64,000 nt of DNA from Streptomyces reniochalinae (GCF_003323735.1 NZ_QOIM01000037.1:62001-126000); one strand, 5' to 3'. Positions 8,500-16,063 are shown, numbered from the stretch's first letter. Notes: generated from the sequence alone by a model not told the origin. Program-made: numbers and translations.

Positions 8500-9450
8500 T
8501 TAGCCACCAACCGCCGGGTCAGCAAGGGTGAACGAAACCGCGCGCATCTGCACGGCGTCCGCCTCAGGGTTGGTGCTCGTCTCCGGAGCGTCCAGAACCT
8601 CACCAAAACCGACGTACGAGGAAACGAACGAACGGTCCGAAGCGGTCCGGGAGTTGTAGTCACGGATGAGACGAACGGCCAGACCCTCAACGCTGGACGA
8701 GGAACCCTGAGCCGAGACCGGAACAACCGGAGCACGGTTAACCAGGATGTACGCCGACGGGTGCAGACACACCGCCGTACGCGGGTCAACGTCGTTGTTC
8801 ACAACGATGTTGAAACCGGCGAGACGCCCAATGGTCGCCTCTCGTAGAACCTCGCTCGAACCGGAAGTGTCCACCGGCACTAGGTCCGGGTCGTTGAGTA
8901 GGGCCGACTCAACGTCAGCACCAACGATCGCGACACGACCGGTAAGCGGAACATCGTTGCGGTTCAGCTTGTTACGGGCCTTGACGAGCGCACGACGGAC
9001 CGCGCGAGCGTCCACCGGGTCCCCGTTCTCGTCGGTCTCAACGGAACCGATAGAGGGGGCAGTCTGTAGCTTCGCGGCGGTGGCCCGCTCAATCCGGCGC
9101 GCGACAGTGTGAGTCTGAGGCGCTAGAACCTGCTCAGCAAAGTTCGTAACGTCTAGGGTCAGCTCAGCGTCAGACAGGTCAACGGCACTGTAAATGTGCT
9201 TGTCCAGCTTGACCGGGATGGACCACTCGTTCAGGTTCTCGGACTCAATACCAGCCGAGTTGTCCGCCCGTAGATCCTGCTCAGAACCAGCAAGCCGGGT
9301 CGGACGCTTAATGTTCACGGTGTCATTCTTGGCACCGGTGAACTCAGCGCCGGAATCCCGGGCAATGAGGTTCGCTAGAACAACCTGCCGGTCAAGCAGA
9401 GCTAGCGCGGTGGCCGTTAGCTTTTCGGCCTTTTCGAAAACGTGAGGCAC
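8500..9450 (-). CDS. Major capsid protein (P22 coat-like)
   Basis: A 316-residue protein starting at GTG 9450, seven bases after AGAAAGG. The beginning MPHVFEKAEKLTATALALLDRQVVLANLI, followed by AKNDTVNIKRPTRL and DKHIYSAVDLSDAELTLDV, is the pattern of the P22 coat family common in Streptomyces and Arthrobacter phages. A central RVAIVGADVESALL and a C-terminal segment with RDYNSRTASDRSFVSSYVG complete an HK97-like fold. It follows the scaffold gene, as expected for the capsid module. Confidence 0.85.
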   Translation of the reverse strand: MPHVFEKAEKLTATALALLDRQVVLANLIARDSGAEFTGAKNDTVNIKRPTRLAGSEQDLRADNSAGIESENLNEWSIPVKLDKHIYSAVDLSDAELTLDVTNFAEQVLAPQTHTVARRIERATAAKLQTAPSIGSVETDENGDPVDARAVRRALVKARNKLNRNDVPLTGRVAIVGADVESALLNDPDLVPVDTSGSSEVLREATIGRLAGFNIVVNNDVDPRTAVCLHPSAYILVNRAPVVPVSAQGSSSSVEGLAVRLIRDYNSRTASDRSFVSSYVGFGEVLDAPETSTNPEADAVQMRAVSFTLADPAVGG

Positions 9451-9478
9451 GTTTGAACCTTTCTAGGTAAGCCCGAAA

Positions 9479-10015
9479 TCAGAAACGGGCACGCTTGGCA
9501 ATGGCCTTAGCAAGGGCCACCGGGTCAATGTCGTCATCGGTCTTTACGGCGTCCTTGCCGCCGCCAACCTTCGGGGCCGGACGAGTACCAACACGCCCCT
9601 TGGTGTGGCTGACAACCTCGTTGGCTGCCTTAAGTAGCTCGTCCTTAGTGGCACCCGTGAGCAGATCAACGACAGCGGGAGATAGCCCGGTCTCGTCGGC
9701 AACCTCACGGCGCATAAGCACCCGGGAAGCCTCGTCGCGCTCACGCTCAGCGCTCTCAAGCGCCTCACGTAGCTTCTGCTCTTCGGTCTTGCGCGCCTCT
9801 TCGGCGTCCTTGTGCGCCTGAACAATCGGCGCAACCTCCGCAAGCTGAGCACGTAGGCGCTCTAGCTCAGCGGCGGTGTCCTCACCGCTACCGCCCGACT
9901 CGCCCCCGGCGGTCTCGGTAGTGGTCTCAGTGGAAGTCTCAGCCGTACCCGAACCCTCATCGGTCCCGGGCTTGGCCTCTTCCGTGGTCTTTTCGTCGGT
10001 GGTCTCGTCAGCCAC
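9479..10015 (-). CDS. Capsid scaffolding protein
   Basis: A 178-residue, strongly acidic and charged protein. The start is GTG at 10015, placed five bases after GAGGGG, rather than the GTG at 10021. The N-terminal 60 residues are Glu/Thr/Gly-rich and low in complexity, followed by a long predicted coiled coil (ELERLRAQLAEVAPIVQAHKDAEEARKTEEQ...) and a basic C-terminus ending AKAIAKRARF. This composition, immediately upstream of the coat gene, is characteristic of phage scaffold proteins that guide procapsid assembly. The hairpin repeat copy 3 lies just before it. Confidence 0.78.
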   Translation of the reverse strand: MADETTDEKTTEEAKPGTDEGSGTAETSTETTTETAGGESGGSGEDTAAELERLRAQLAEVAPIVQAHKDAEEARKTEEQKLREALESAERERDEASRVLMRREVADETGLSPAVVDLLTGATKDELLKAANEVVSHTKGRVGTRPAPKVGGGKDAVKTDDDIDPVALAKAIAKRARF

Positions 10016-10039
10016 GCGCACCCCTCAACTAGCAACGGG

Positions 10040-10060
10040 CACCTACTACTTGAGTAGGTG
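10040..10060 (-). repeat. Phage hairpin repeat, copy 3
   Basis: Perfect copy of the CACCTACT / AGTAGGTG hairpin between the MuF-like gene and the scaffold gene. On the coding strand it is followed by CCCGTTGCTAGTTGAGGGG and the scaffold start, closely matching the bases after copy 1. Confidence 0.9.
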
Positions 10061-10064
10061 CGGG

Positions 10065-10823
10065 TCACGCCCGGCCCTCAACCATCCGGCGGAACTCCAA
10101 AGGGTCTCCCCCGGATTCACGCCACATGCGCTCGTATCGCGCTTCGTTGGGGGTGGGCTTGGACTTGCGCGAGTAGACCGGTTCCATACGGCACTGACAC
10201 GCCCGATGGACACCGGCACCGCGTCCGCCTCGTCCGTTTCCCTTGCGGGTACCTAGGGCGGACTTTTGGTCCTTGTAGACAGCGCCACGACTCGCGAGCA
10301 TGGCGCAGAAAGAGCAGCAACTACCGGAAGCAACGCGACGCCACCCGATACAGCGGCGGTCCCTCGTGATCCCGTCATCAATGACCTTTCGGCCACCCGA
10401 TAGAACAAGGTCAACGGCACCGCCCAACTGACGGGCAAGGGCAAGCCTCTTTGCCTCTTCGGCGCTCGCCCCACTGTTGATGAGACGAGCAACGAACCCT
10501 TGCCCGTACTGCTTCACGAGCGCGTCAACCTCCCCCGACGCAAGGGCATTTGGGAGCGACACGGAGAGCCCGTCAGCGACGAGCCCAAGCGCGTTCAACT
10601 CTGCCTTGCGGAACCGGGATAGGTAGCTCAGTGCGGCACGGGCGGACGCCCCATGGGCACGGGAAACAATCCGTTCCGCTGACTCCGCGTACCGGAGCAA
10701 CGAAACGGGGTCGGCAGGATCAACCGCCGACCACGCGCGCTCAAGTTCCTTAAGAGCCCTACCCGTTACGGCCTTTTGAGCCCGCCCGTGCGCTTCGGTG
10801 AGTGCCGTACCTAGGTCACTCAC
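10065..10823 (-). CDS. MuF-like minor capsid protein
   Basis: The start is GTG at 10823, overlapping the portal stop by eight bases (GGTGAGTGA); the open frame extends further upstream but inside portal. The 252-residue protein is helical in its N-terminal half. It ends with a Cys/His cluster: RRCIGWRRVASGSCCSFCAML, then HRACQCRMEPVY. This cluster is typical of the phage minor head/MuF C-terminal domain. Such proteins are encoded straight after portal and are often ejected with the DNA. The residues after the cluster (NEARYERMWRESGGDPLEFRRM) resemble other actinophage MuF proteins. Confidence 0.75.
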   Translation of the reverse strand: MSDLGTALTEAHGRAQKAVTGRALKELERAWSAVDPADPVSLLRYAESAERIVSRAHGASARAALSYLSRFRKAELNALGLVADGLSVSLPNALASGEVDALVKQYGQGFVARLINSGASAEEAKRLALARQLGGAVDLVLSGGRKVIDDGITRDRRCIGWRRVASGSCCSFCAMLASRGAVYKDQKSALGTRKGNGRGGRGAGVHRACQCRMEPVYSRKSKPTPNEARYERMWRESGGDPLEFRRMVEGRA

Positions 10824-12213
10824 CGCCAACGGGGGCCCCCTCGTCGTCCGGCACATTGTCCGAAGTGTGCTGCCCGGTCATGAGCTGCGCCACAAGGTCC
10901 ACAGTTGCCTTGCTTTCCTTGGCCGTACGCCATGCGGCCACATCAAACGAGGTGACACCCGGAACCCGCTCCCAAAGAGCCTCAGCAGGAACGCCGAGCA
11001 TCTGAGAGAGCTTGCCGAGAGCATCAACGGTCTGAGACAGCGAACGCGCTTCGGCGTCATGCCAAATGATGCGAGCCGAAGTGTCTTCCACGGACGCCGA
11101 CTTGCCGTCAATCTCGGCGGCAAGTCGTAGCACCTGTTCCCACGCCTCACCGAACATGGTTTGCCGCTCGTGCACCTTCCGGGCTAGGCCCGATTCGGCA
11201 GCCGTAAGAGCGTCCGCCGAAATGTTGACCATTCCGCCGAGTAGGTAATGCGGGGGGACCTGAGCAATTGCACTCATGCTCTTGATAGCGGCCTCACGGG
11301 AAGACAAATACCCGCTTAGGTCCGTCTGGCCGAACTCCCCGAACTTAACGTCCTTGTTCTCAACCATCCACATGCGGTCAACGGCCGCGCGGAAAGTCTC
11401 GATAGGAAGTCCGGTCTTCGGGTCACGCGGAATCGCGATACCGGAAGCCCAACGCTGCCGGAATGCTGAGTAAGACTCAGCAATCTTCATGTTTAGCGTG
11501 GTCTCGTTAAGCCGGTCCTGAATCGGGATGAGAGGCGAAACCTCACCAAGCTCATGTGGCCTAGTGTCAGGTGCGTCAGCCCAACGATTCCGGAACGGGA
11601 CCACCGGACAGCGGGAAGCGCCGTGGTAGTCCTCACGGACCACCCGCCACTTATCCGCCCGCTCGTACTCGCCCTCAGGGACGAGGATTTCCGAGACGGT
11701 CTCAGCGTCCCAAACTTCCCACCGCTCTAGCTTGGCCCCGTTCTCACCCTTGACGTTGCCAAGAAATCGGATAGCGGCATCAAGCCATTCCGCGTCAAGC
11801 TCTTCCGACATGCCCGTAACGGACAGCGGAGACATGGGCCGGATAGCCGGACCGTTGTCCCCCGGAAGCGCGGCAACGTATCCCACGCCGAAAGTCAGCG
11901 CGGACCGGTGAACGGCGTTTTGCCGGGAGTCCATTTGGTTGGCATCCCAGTAACCCCACGGGGCAACGTCGTCCGGGTTATCGGCGGACCGGTAACCCTC
12001 AACCCTGAGGTTCTGAGCCACCACCCCGACAATGAGCGGTAGCCAGTTCTCAAGCGAGCGCGCGACGAGGGTTCGGAACTCCGCCTCAGCCTTCTTAGGC
12101 ATATAAGGCATGTCCTGAACGCCACGCATGTACTTGTCCACCCGAATAAGTTCGGGCATTTCCCGCTTGCGCTTCGCTAGGCCCGTGAGCAGTAGTTCCC
12201 GGGCATCTGACAT
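10816..12213 (-). CDS. Portal protein (SPP1 gp6-like)
   Basis: A 465-residue protein starting at ATG 12213 (MSDARELLLTGLAKRKREM) with GGAAGGGGTG upstream; the longer frame to 12240 would run into the hairpin repeat. The sequence LENWLPLIVGVVAQNLRVEGYR, VGYVAALPGDNGPAIRPMSP, RPHELGEVSPLIPIQDRLNETTLNM and AQVPPHYLLGGMVNISADALTAAESGL is the classic SPP1 Gp6-like portal pattern of Gram-positive siphophages. Portal forms the dodecameric ring at one capsid vertex through which DNA is packaged. It lies between large terminase and the MuF-like gene. Confidence 0.93.
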   Translation of the reverse strand: MSDARELLLTGLAKRKREMPELIRVDKYMRGVQDMPYMPKKAEAEFRTLVARSLENWLPLIVGVVAQNLRVEGYRSADNPDDVAPWGYWDANQMDSRQNAVHRSALTFGVGYVAALPGDNGPAIRPMSPLSVTGMSEELDAEWLDAAIRFLGNVKGENGAKLERWEVWDAETVSEILVPEGEYERADKWRVVREDYHGASRCPVVPFRNRWADAPDTRPHELGEVSPLIPIQDRLNETTLNMKIAESYSAFRQRWASGIAIPRDPKTGLPIETFRAAVDRMWMVENKDVKFGEFGQTDLSGYLSSREAAIKSMSAIAQVPPHYLLGGMVNISADALTAAESGLARKVHERQTMFGEAWEQVLRLAAEIDGKSASVEDTSARIIWHDAEARSLSQTVDALGKLSQMLGVPAEALWERVPGVTSFDVAAWRTAKESKATVDLVAQLMTGQHTSDNVPDDEGAPVGGE

Positions 12214-12237
12214 GTGGTACACCCCTTCCGCCCGGAC

Positions 12238-12258
12238 CACCTACTACTTGAGTAGGCG
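12238..12258 (-). repeat. Phage hairpin repeat, copy 4 (one mismatch)
   Basis: CACCTACT-ACTTG-AGTAGGCG. The second last base differs from the other four copies, weakening one arm pair. It lies directly against the large terminase stop and upstream of the portal start. Confidence 0.85.
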
Positions 12259-13878
12259 CTAGAACCCGTAAACGGTCGCGTCTCCGGGCTTCACGCGCCG
12301 CTCAAACACGCCCGCCTCAATGGCCTTTCGGCGTGCTTCACGCGCCAATACGAGAGCGGCGGCGGCATCAACCTTGCGTTCAGACTCGCGGCTTTCCTTA
12401 CCGAACGAGACACCAAACGCGTTCGGCCTACGCCGTGCGTTCTTAAGGTGCGTCAGTAGTCGCGCGTCAGCGGCAACAGATATGGACCGATCCTCAAACG
12501 CTGCAACCGTCGATTCAGCGGCAGCCGTAAAATCCTTCGTTCTGCGTCGCATATCGAAAGCGACGGAATGCCCGGGGGCAGCCTTAACGAAGAGCGTTTC
12601 CCGGAAGTCTTCGGCCCATCGGTCAACGTAGCCCTCAAAGAAAGCCAAGTCAGCGAAGAACCCCACCACGTCCCACCGCTCGAAAGCGGAACGGACGGCA
12701 GTGTCAACGGCTTCCCGGTCAACCTCCCAACCAAGACCCTCCGGGCCGTCCGGCTTTTGCCAGATGCCAAGAGGCCAACAATGGCCGGTGTTCAGCTCAC
12801 AAGCCACGAGCGCCGTAGCGTCATGCCCGCGCGAGCCATCAAAGCCGAGAGTGACCATTCCGCCATCGTCCGGACCCTCAACGGGAACGGAAGCGGCGTC
12901 AACGTCCAGCGGCTCAAGCCACGCATCCGACGAGGCAACAACCTGATTCATGTAGAACCGGCGCTTTTCCTGAGCGTCCGCCGTGGGGTCGTAAATCTCG
13001 GCTAGCAGTCGGTCTAGGTCAACCCACGTCGAATCGCCGTAGGCGGCTCTCAGACCGTCTCGCACGGCGTCCGGGTCCTCAGGGGCCCAAGACTCCGCCG
13101 GAGCCTCTACACAGTCGTACAGAACGTCATCTAGACCCCCGTCCGCCTTACGCGCTAGATACGCCTCGTACTCAGCGCGTCCAACGGTCTCTTCGGACGG
13201 GTCATGCGCGTTCGTCGTGAGGACAGCGCGACCGCCAACCTTCGCAAGGTTTCGCTTGATGACCTGAATCATCTTTTGCCCACCCTGCGAGTACAACCAA
13301 TGGTGGATTTCGTCGCCCACCACGAAATTCGGTCGGGCCCCCTCAAGGGAAGCCGACGAAGCGGTAACCGGCTCAATCTTCCCAATTCCGTGTTGAAACT
13401 GAATCAGGGTCTTGCCGGGGTCAAGCGCGAAATCAGCAACGGCCGGACCCTCAGCGAGCATTCCGCGCACCGGGTCCATGGTGTTCATAACCTGCTGATA
13501 CGAGACGGCAGCCATTTGGACCCACGGCGCATTACGGCGCTTACCTGAGGGGTGCCACTGCCCGAACGGGTCCCGGACACCCGGGCCGTTCTCGTCCACG
13601 ACACACGGGCCGATGAACTCAATTAGCGCGAACGCACCAAGTAGCGGGGACTTACCCCAACCCTTGGACCGGCGCAGTACGCCCATGCGGTAGACGAACT
13701 TGTTGTTTTCGTCCAGCGCATAGAACCAAAGCAGGAAGCGGACTTGTTCGCGGGTGAACACGAAAGGCTCACCAGCGTTCGGCCCGTCCGGCTGACGGAT
13801 ATAGCGTGTGGTCCACGCCAAAATGTGCCAACCAAGGGTTCGTTCCGGCCACCCGTTGGGGAGATTGCCAGTTTGCAC
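12259..13878 (-). CDS. Terminase large subunit
   Basis: A 539-residue DNA-packaging ATPase and nuclease. The likely start is GTG 13878, six bases after GGGGG, with a TTG at 13884 as an alternative. The ATPase domain shows a Walker A-like RRSKGWGKSP near residue 70-78 and a Walker B VVGDEIHHW near 186-194. The C-terminal RNase-H-like nuclease begins with VTLGFDGSRGHDATALV near 342-358. The sequence NAPWVQMAAVSYQQVMNTM is typical of actinophage terminases. It cuts concatemeric DNA at cos and drives it through the portal. It starts two bases after the small terminase stop. Confidence 0.96.
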   Translation of the reverse strand: MQTGNLPNGWPERTLGWHILAWTTRYIRQPDGPNAGEPFVFTREQVRFLLWFYALDENNKFVYRMGVLRRSKGWGKSPLLGAFALIEFIGPCVVDENGPGVRDPFGQWHPSGKRRNAPWVQMAAVSYQQVMNTMDPVRGMLAEGPAVADFALDPGKTLIQFQHGIGKIEPVTASSASLEGARPNFVVGDEIHHWLYSQGGQKMIQVIKRNLAKVGGRAVLTTNAHDPSEETVGRAEYEAYLARKADGGLDDVLYDCVEAPAESWAPEDPDAVRDGLRAAYGDSTWVDLDRLLAEIYDPTADAQEKRRFYMNQVVASSDAWLEPLDVDAASVPVEGPDDGGMVTLGFDGSRGHDATALVACELNTGHCWPLGIWQKPDGPEGLGWEVDREAVDTAVRSAFERWDVVGFFADLAFFEGYVDRWAEDFRETLFVKAAPGHSVAFDMRRRTKDFTAAAESTVAAFEDRSISVAADARLLTHLKNARRRPNAFGVSFGKESRESERKVDAAAALVLAREARRKAIEAGVFERRVKPGDATVYGF

Positions 13879-13880
13879 AA

Positions 13881-14351
13881 TCAACCCCCTTCGGCGGTGA
13901 ACATCTCCTTATACGCGCTCAAGTCGAGAACCGGCGCGGTAGGCCCGTCAGCGGGCTTACCGGGGCCCGTGGAAGTCATCCGGCCCCGTAGCCGGTCCAC
14001 GTGCGTTGCCCCTAGTAGAGACTCGTTCTGTCGAATCTCCTTGATGATTTCCAGCGCAGCGCGCATCTTGCGCGTGTCTTCCGCATTCGCGGAGACCGTA
14101 AGCCGGTGGTAGCTGTCCACGAGGGGCAGCAAAGCTAGTAGGCGCTGCCAATCCGTGGCCGTGAAATGCGCGGACTGTGAGCTATCCGCCCACGTCTGCC
14201 ACCACTCACGCGTGAGCTTCAACCATCGCTTGGGCGTGGGAAGTTGCGGCGCTTCCGCAGCATCCAGCGGCACGGCCCCGGGCTCAGCGCCGAACGTGTC
14301 GGCGTTCCGGCGGCGCGCGTTGTCCTTAGGAGGTGGGCCGAACCCTGCCAC
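13881..14351 (-). CDS. Terminase small subunit
   Basis: A 156-residue protein starting at GTG 14351. The opening MAGFGPPPKDNARRRNADTFG and the segment REWWQTWADSSQSAHFTATDWQRLLALLPLVDSYH are characteristic of actinophage small terminases. It should bind the packaging site and recruit the large subunit. It sits directly upstream of the large terminase with two bases between stop and start, and downstream of two HNH genes. Confidence 0.85.
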   Translation of the reverse strand: MAGFGPPPKDNARRRNADTFGAEPGAVPLDAAEAPQLPTPKRWLKLTREWWQTWADSSQSAHFTATDWQRLLALLPLVDSYHRLTVSANAEDTRKMRAALEIIKEIRQNESLLGATHVDRLRGRMTSTGPGKPADGPTAPVLDLSAYKEMFTAEGG

Positions 14352-14468
14352 GGCGCGTCACCCCCCATGCGTGCGCGCGTGTGCGCGCGGTCTCTGGTCT
14401 CTATGGCCGAAAGTCTCAGACCCGTACACCGGTAAGGCTGCTATTGGCCCCCGGCTCGGGTGCTAGCG

Positions 14469-14490
14469 GGGTGGGGGTCCCTCCCCACCC
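14469..14490 (-). other. Hairpin in gap between HNH gene and small terminase
   Basis: The 174-base gap 14352-14525 contains GGGTGGGG and CCCCACCC arms separated by six bases, and an alternating GC-rich tract (GTGCGCGCGTGTGCGCGC) near 14369-14389. No gene is seen there. The gap lies immediately before the small terminase, so the hairpin could terminate HNH transcription or belong to a packaging site. Confidence 0.5.
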
Positions 14491-14525
14491 TGAGTCACGA
14501 CGAGCGCGAGCACGCGCACACTGAG

Positions 14526-14891
14526 TCACTGCTCTTCGTCGTCGTCTCGTCGTTGATGATCAAGCATCGCTTGTCGCATCGAACCAAGCGAAGACGCTTC
14601 GCGCTCTCTCTTCGGACGGCTCTTGTGTGTAGCTGTTGCACCTTCACGCGCGCTCTTCCTTGCGTGATGGAATCGGCAGAGAGCTTGCAGGTTCTCAGTC
14701 GCGTGATTGTCGCCGGGCTCAATGTGGTCAACGTCAGTGGCAGGCAGCGCACAGAGAGCCCCCGTGTCCACCCGTACCCACTGGCACACATACCGATCAC
14801 GAGCCAACACATGGGCCCTACGGGTACGCCAGTCAGCCGGTAGCCGGTCCTTACGGGTACTGCCCGCCCATGCCCCCACAACGCCCCCCAT
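14526..14891 (-). CDS. HNH endonuclease, second copy
   Basis: The HNH core is ATDVDHIEPGDNHATENLQALCRFHHARKS, preceded by ARDRYVCQWVRVDTGALC, which supplies zinc-ligand cysteines. The start chosen is ATG 14891 (MGGVVGAWAGSTRKDRLPADWRTRR), three bases after TGGGGG; an open frame continues to 14975, overlapping the upstream HNH gene, but lacks a good ribosome binding site. The product is 121 residues. HNH proteins encoded beside terminase genes in HK97-like phages act with terminase in cos cleavage. Two adjacent HNH genes are unusual, so one may serve that role and the other be a free-standing homing-type nuclease. Confidence 0.8.
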   Translation of the reverse strand: MGGVVGAWAGSTRKDRLPADWRTRRAHVLARDRYVCQWVRVDTGALCALPATDVDHIEPGDNHATENLQALCRFHHARKSAREGATATHKSRPKREREASSLGSMRQAMLDHQRRDDDEEQ

Positions 14892-14949
14892 GACCCCCAC
14901 TAGCCCCGGCTCAGCGGGCACATAGGGGGGTATCAGAAAGTGACCCCCC

Positions 14950-15306
14950 TTAGAACGGGAGGTGACCGAAGTCAAGAGCGGTCTTGACCTTGTGGCACGG
15001 CTTGCAAAGAACCTGAACGTTGGACGCTATGTCCTGTCCACCCTTGGCAAGCGGGATGATGTGGTCTACGTCCACATGCGACGGCAGGAAGTGACCCGGG
15101 CAGGAAGCGCACGTAACGTATCCGTGCTTCCGCAGATGGGCCCGAACTTCCTTGCGCAGTAGGGCCGCAGCGTTGTTGCCCTCAGCGATGACCGCACGGC
15201 GCTTGCGACGAGCACGGACGGAAGCCCGGTTCTCGTACGCCTCGTGGTGCGCCTTACAGCGGCCCTTATGGGTGGCCGGTGCTGAGCACTCGAAACAGTG
15301 ACGCAC
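14950..15306 (-). CDS. HNH endonuclease, first copy
   Basis: A 118-residue protein starting at GTG 15306, preceded by TTGGGGGTTTGA. The N-terminus MRHCFECSAPATHKGRCKAHH is a small zinc-binding knuckle. The C-terminal half has the HNH motif HVDVDHIIPLAKGGQDIASNVQVLCKPCHKVKT with the paired CxxC cysteines. It lies between the tRNA array and the second HNH gene, downstream of hairpin repeat copy 5. A role in cos cutting with terminase is inferred from placement next to the packaging genes. Confidence 0.85.
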   Translation of the reverse strand: MRHCFECSAPATHKGRCKAHHEAYENRASVRARRKRRAVIAEGNNAAALLRKEVRAHLRKHGYVTCASCPGHFLPSHVDVDHIIPLAKGGQDIASNVQVLCKPCHKVKTALDFGHLPF

Positions 15307-15329
15307 TCAAACCCCCAACTAGCCATGAG

Positions 15330-15350
15330 CACCTACTACTTGAGTAGGTG
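15330..15350 (-). repeat. Phage hairpin repeat, copy 5
   Basis: Perfect copy of the CACCTACT / AGTAGGTG hairpin. It lies between the tRNA-Leu gene and the first HNH gene. The bases after it on the coding strand, GCTCATGGCTAGTTGGGGG, again resemble the downstream flank of copies 1 and 3. Confidence 0.9.
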
Positions 15351-15357
15351 CGATGTG

Positions 15358-15438
15358 TACCCGCTGAGGGATTCGAACCCCCACGCCTTACGGCAACGCG
15401 CCCTAAACGCGCCGTGTCTACCCTTTCACCAAGCGGGC
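15358..15438 (-). tRNA. tRNA-Leu (anticodon UAG)
   Basis: On the minus strand it folds as a complete cloverleaf: acceptor GCCCGCT paired with AGCGGGT, anticodon stem CGCG around loop TTTAGGG, a long variable arm (GCC-GTAA-GGC) as expected for Leu, and a T-loop with TTCGAAT. The anticodon TAG reads CUA, a codon rare in Streptomyces but frequent in this prophage. No CCA is encoded. Confidence 0.93.
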
Positions 15439-15442
15439 AAAG

Positions 15443-15513
15443 CAGATGCGGGAGGAATCGAACCCCCGTAAGCGGTTTTGGAGACCGCCGCTCTACCACT
15501 GAGCTACGCACCT
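15443..15513 (-). tRNA. tRNA-Trp (anticodon CCA)
   Basis: Acceptor stem AGGTGCG / CGCATCT, D-arm TAGCTCAGTGGTAGAGC, anticodon stem GCGGT / ACCGC around CTCCAAA, and T-arm GGGGG / CCTCC around TTCGATT. It is 71 bases long with discriminator G, and four bases separate it from tRNA-Leu. Confidence 0.93.
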
Positions 15514-15519
15514 AGGAAG

Positions 15520-15592
15520 CTGACTAGGTTGGATTCGAACCAACGACCCACGGATTAACAATCCGCTGCTCTGCCGACTGAGCTACTAGTCA
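15520..15592 (-). tRNA. tRNA-Asn (anticodon GUU)
   Basis: Acceptor TGACTAG / CTAGTCA pairs completely, with anticodon stem CGGAT / ATCCG around TGTTAAT and T-stem GTTGG / CCAAC. It is 73 bases long with discriminator G. Confidence 0.95.
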
Positions 15593-15597
15593 TGGCG

Positions 15598-15647
15598 GGA
15601 CGCTCACCGGGGACACATACCGTGCCACCACCGCCGGGTGAGCGTCC
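15598..15647 (-). other. Long hairpin between tRNA-Asn and tRNA-Lys
   Basis: Perfect 11-bp arms GGACGCTCACC and GGTGAGCGTCC enclose 28 bases. It lies in the 57-base spacer and would be transcribed with the tRNA array. It does not fold as a tRNA. A processing signal or a small structured RNA is possible. Confidence 0.6.
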
Positions 15648-15649
15648 GG

Positions 15650-15722
15650 TGATTCGGGTAGGACTCGAACCTACGCACATCGGATTAAGAGTCCGACGCT
15701 CTACCAACTGAGCTACCGAATC
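15650..15722 (-). tRNA. tRNA-Lys (anticodon CUU)
   Basis: Acceptor GATTCGG / CCGAATC, anticodon stem TCGGA / TCCGA around CTCTTAA, and T-arm TAGG / CCTA around TTCGAGT. It is 73 bases long with discriminator A. The spacer up to tRNA-Asp (15723-15834) shows no further tRNA, only a short CCCGA...TCGGG hairpin. Confidence 0.95.
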
Positions 15723-15834
15723 ATTGAGGGCTACTCGCCGCCCGCTTACCCGATGACTAGTCGGGCAGTGGGGGCCGGTTTCACCCAAGGTGACTTATCG
15801 TCGGCCAGTCACGGCCTATTGTCGGTCGCCTACG

Positions 15835-15910
15835 CGCCCCCTACCGGATTTGAACCGGTGGTCTCCCGACTGACAATCGGGCGCTCTAGGCCAAGCTGAG
15901 CCAAGAGGGC
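15835..15910 (-). tRNA. tRNA-Asp (anticodon GUC)
   Basis: Acceptor GCCCTCT / AGGGGGC (with one G-U pair), anticodon stem CCCGA / TCGGG around TTGTCAG, and T-stem ACCGG / CCGGT around TTCAAAT. The extended D-loop GCTTGGCCTAGAGC makes it 76 bases. It is the promoter-proximal tRNA of the array. Confidence 0.93.
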
Positions 15911-15912
15911 AA

Positions 15913-16005
15913 GGGCCCCGACCGGAGAGAGTGAGCCGGGGCCGTAGGGAAGGGTTCGCGGTCCGCCTGAGTTTGAGGGGTGCGCGGAAACCCCTTCCCT
16001 ACATG
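15913..16005 (-). promoter_or_regulatory. Two imperfect hairpins upstream of tRNA array
   Basis: GGCCCCG at 15914-15920 pairs with CGGGGCC at 15937-15943. GGGAAGGGTT (from 15947) pairs, with one bulge, with AACCCCTTCCC ending near 15999. The 15911-16413 interval has no gene. These structures would lie in the leader of the leftward tRNA/late transcript if it starts near 16.1 kb. Confidence 0.5.
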
Positions 16006-16007
16006 TA

Positions 16008-16057
16008 CTAGAGCGGAAGGGATTCCAATAACCGTGCCCTAGAGGGGAAGGGATTCC
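16008..16057. repeat. Two direct repeats of 19 bp, 31 bp apart
   Basis: CTAGAGCGGAAGGGATTCC at 16008-16026 and CTAGAGGGGAAGGGATTCC at 16039-16057 differ at one base and start exactly 31 bp apart, about three helical turns. Same-face spacing fits paired protein-binding sites upstream of the tRNA/late operon. Confidence 0.75.
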
Positions 16058-16063
16058 CGCCGG

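Noticed and set aside
15723..15834. Possible sixth tRNA between tRNA-Lys and tRNA-Asp, suggested by a CCCGA-TGACTAG-TCGGG stem-loop.
   Set aside because: No matching acceptor, D-arm or T-arm could be folded around it on either strand.
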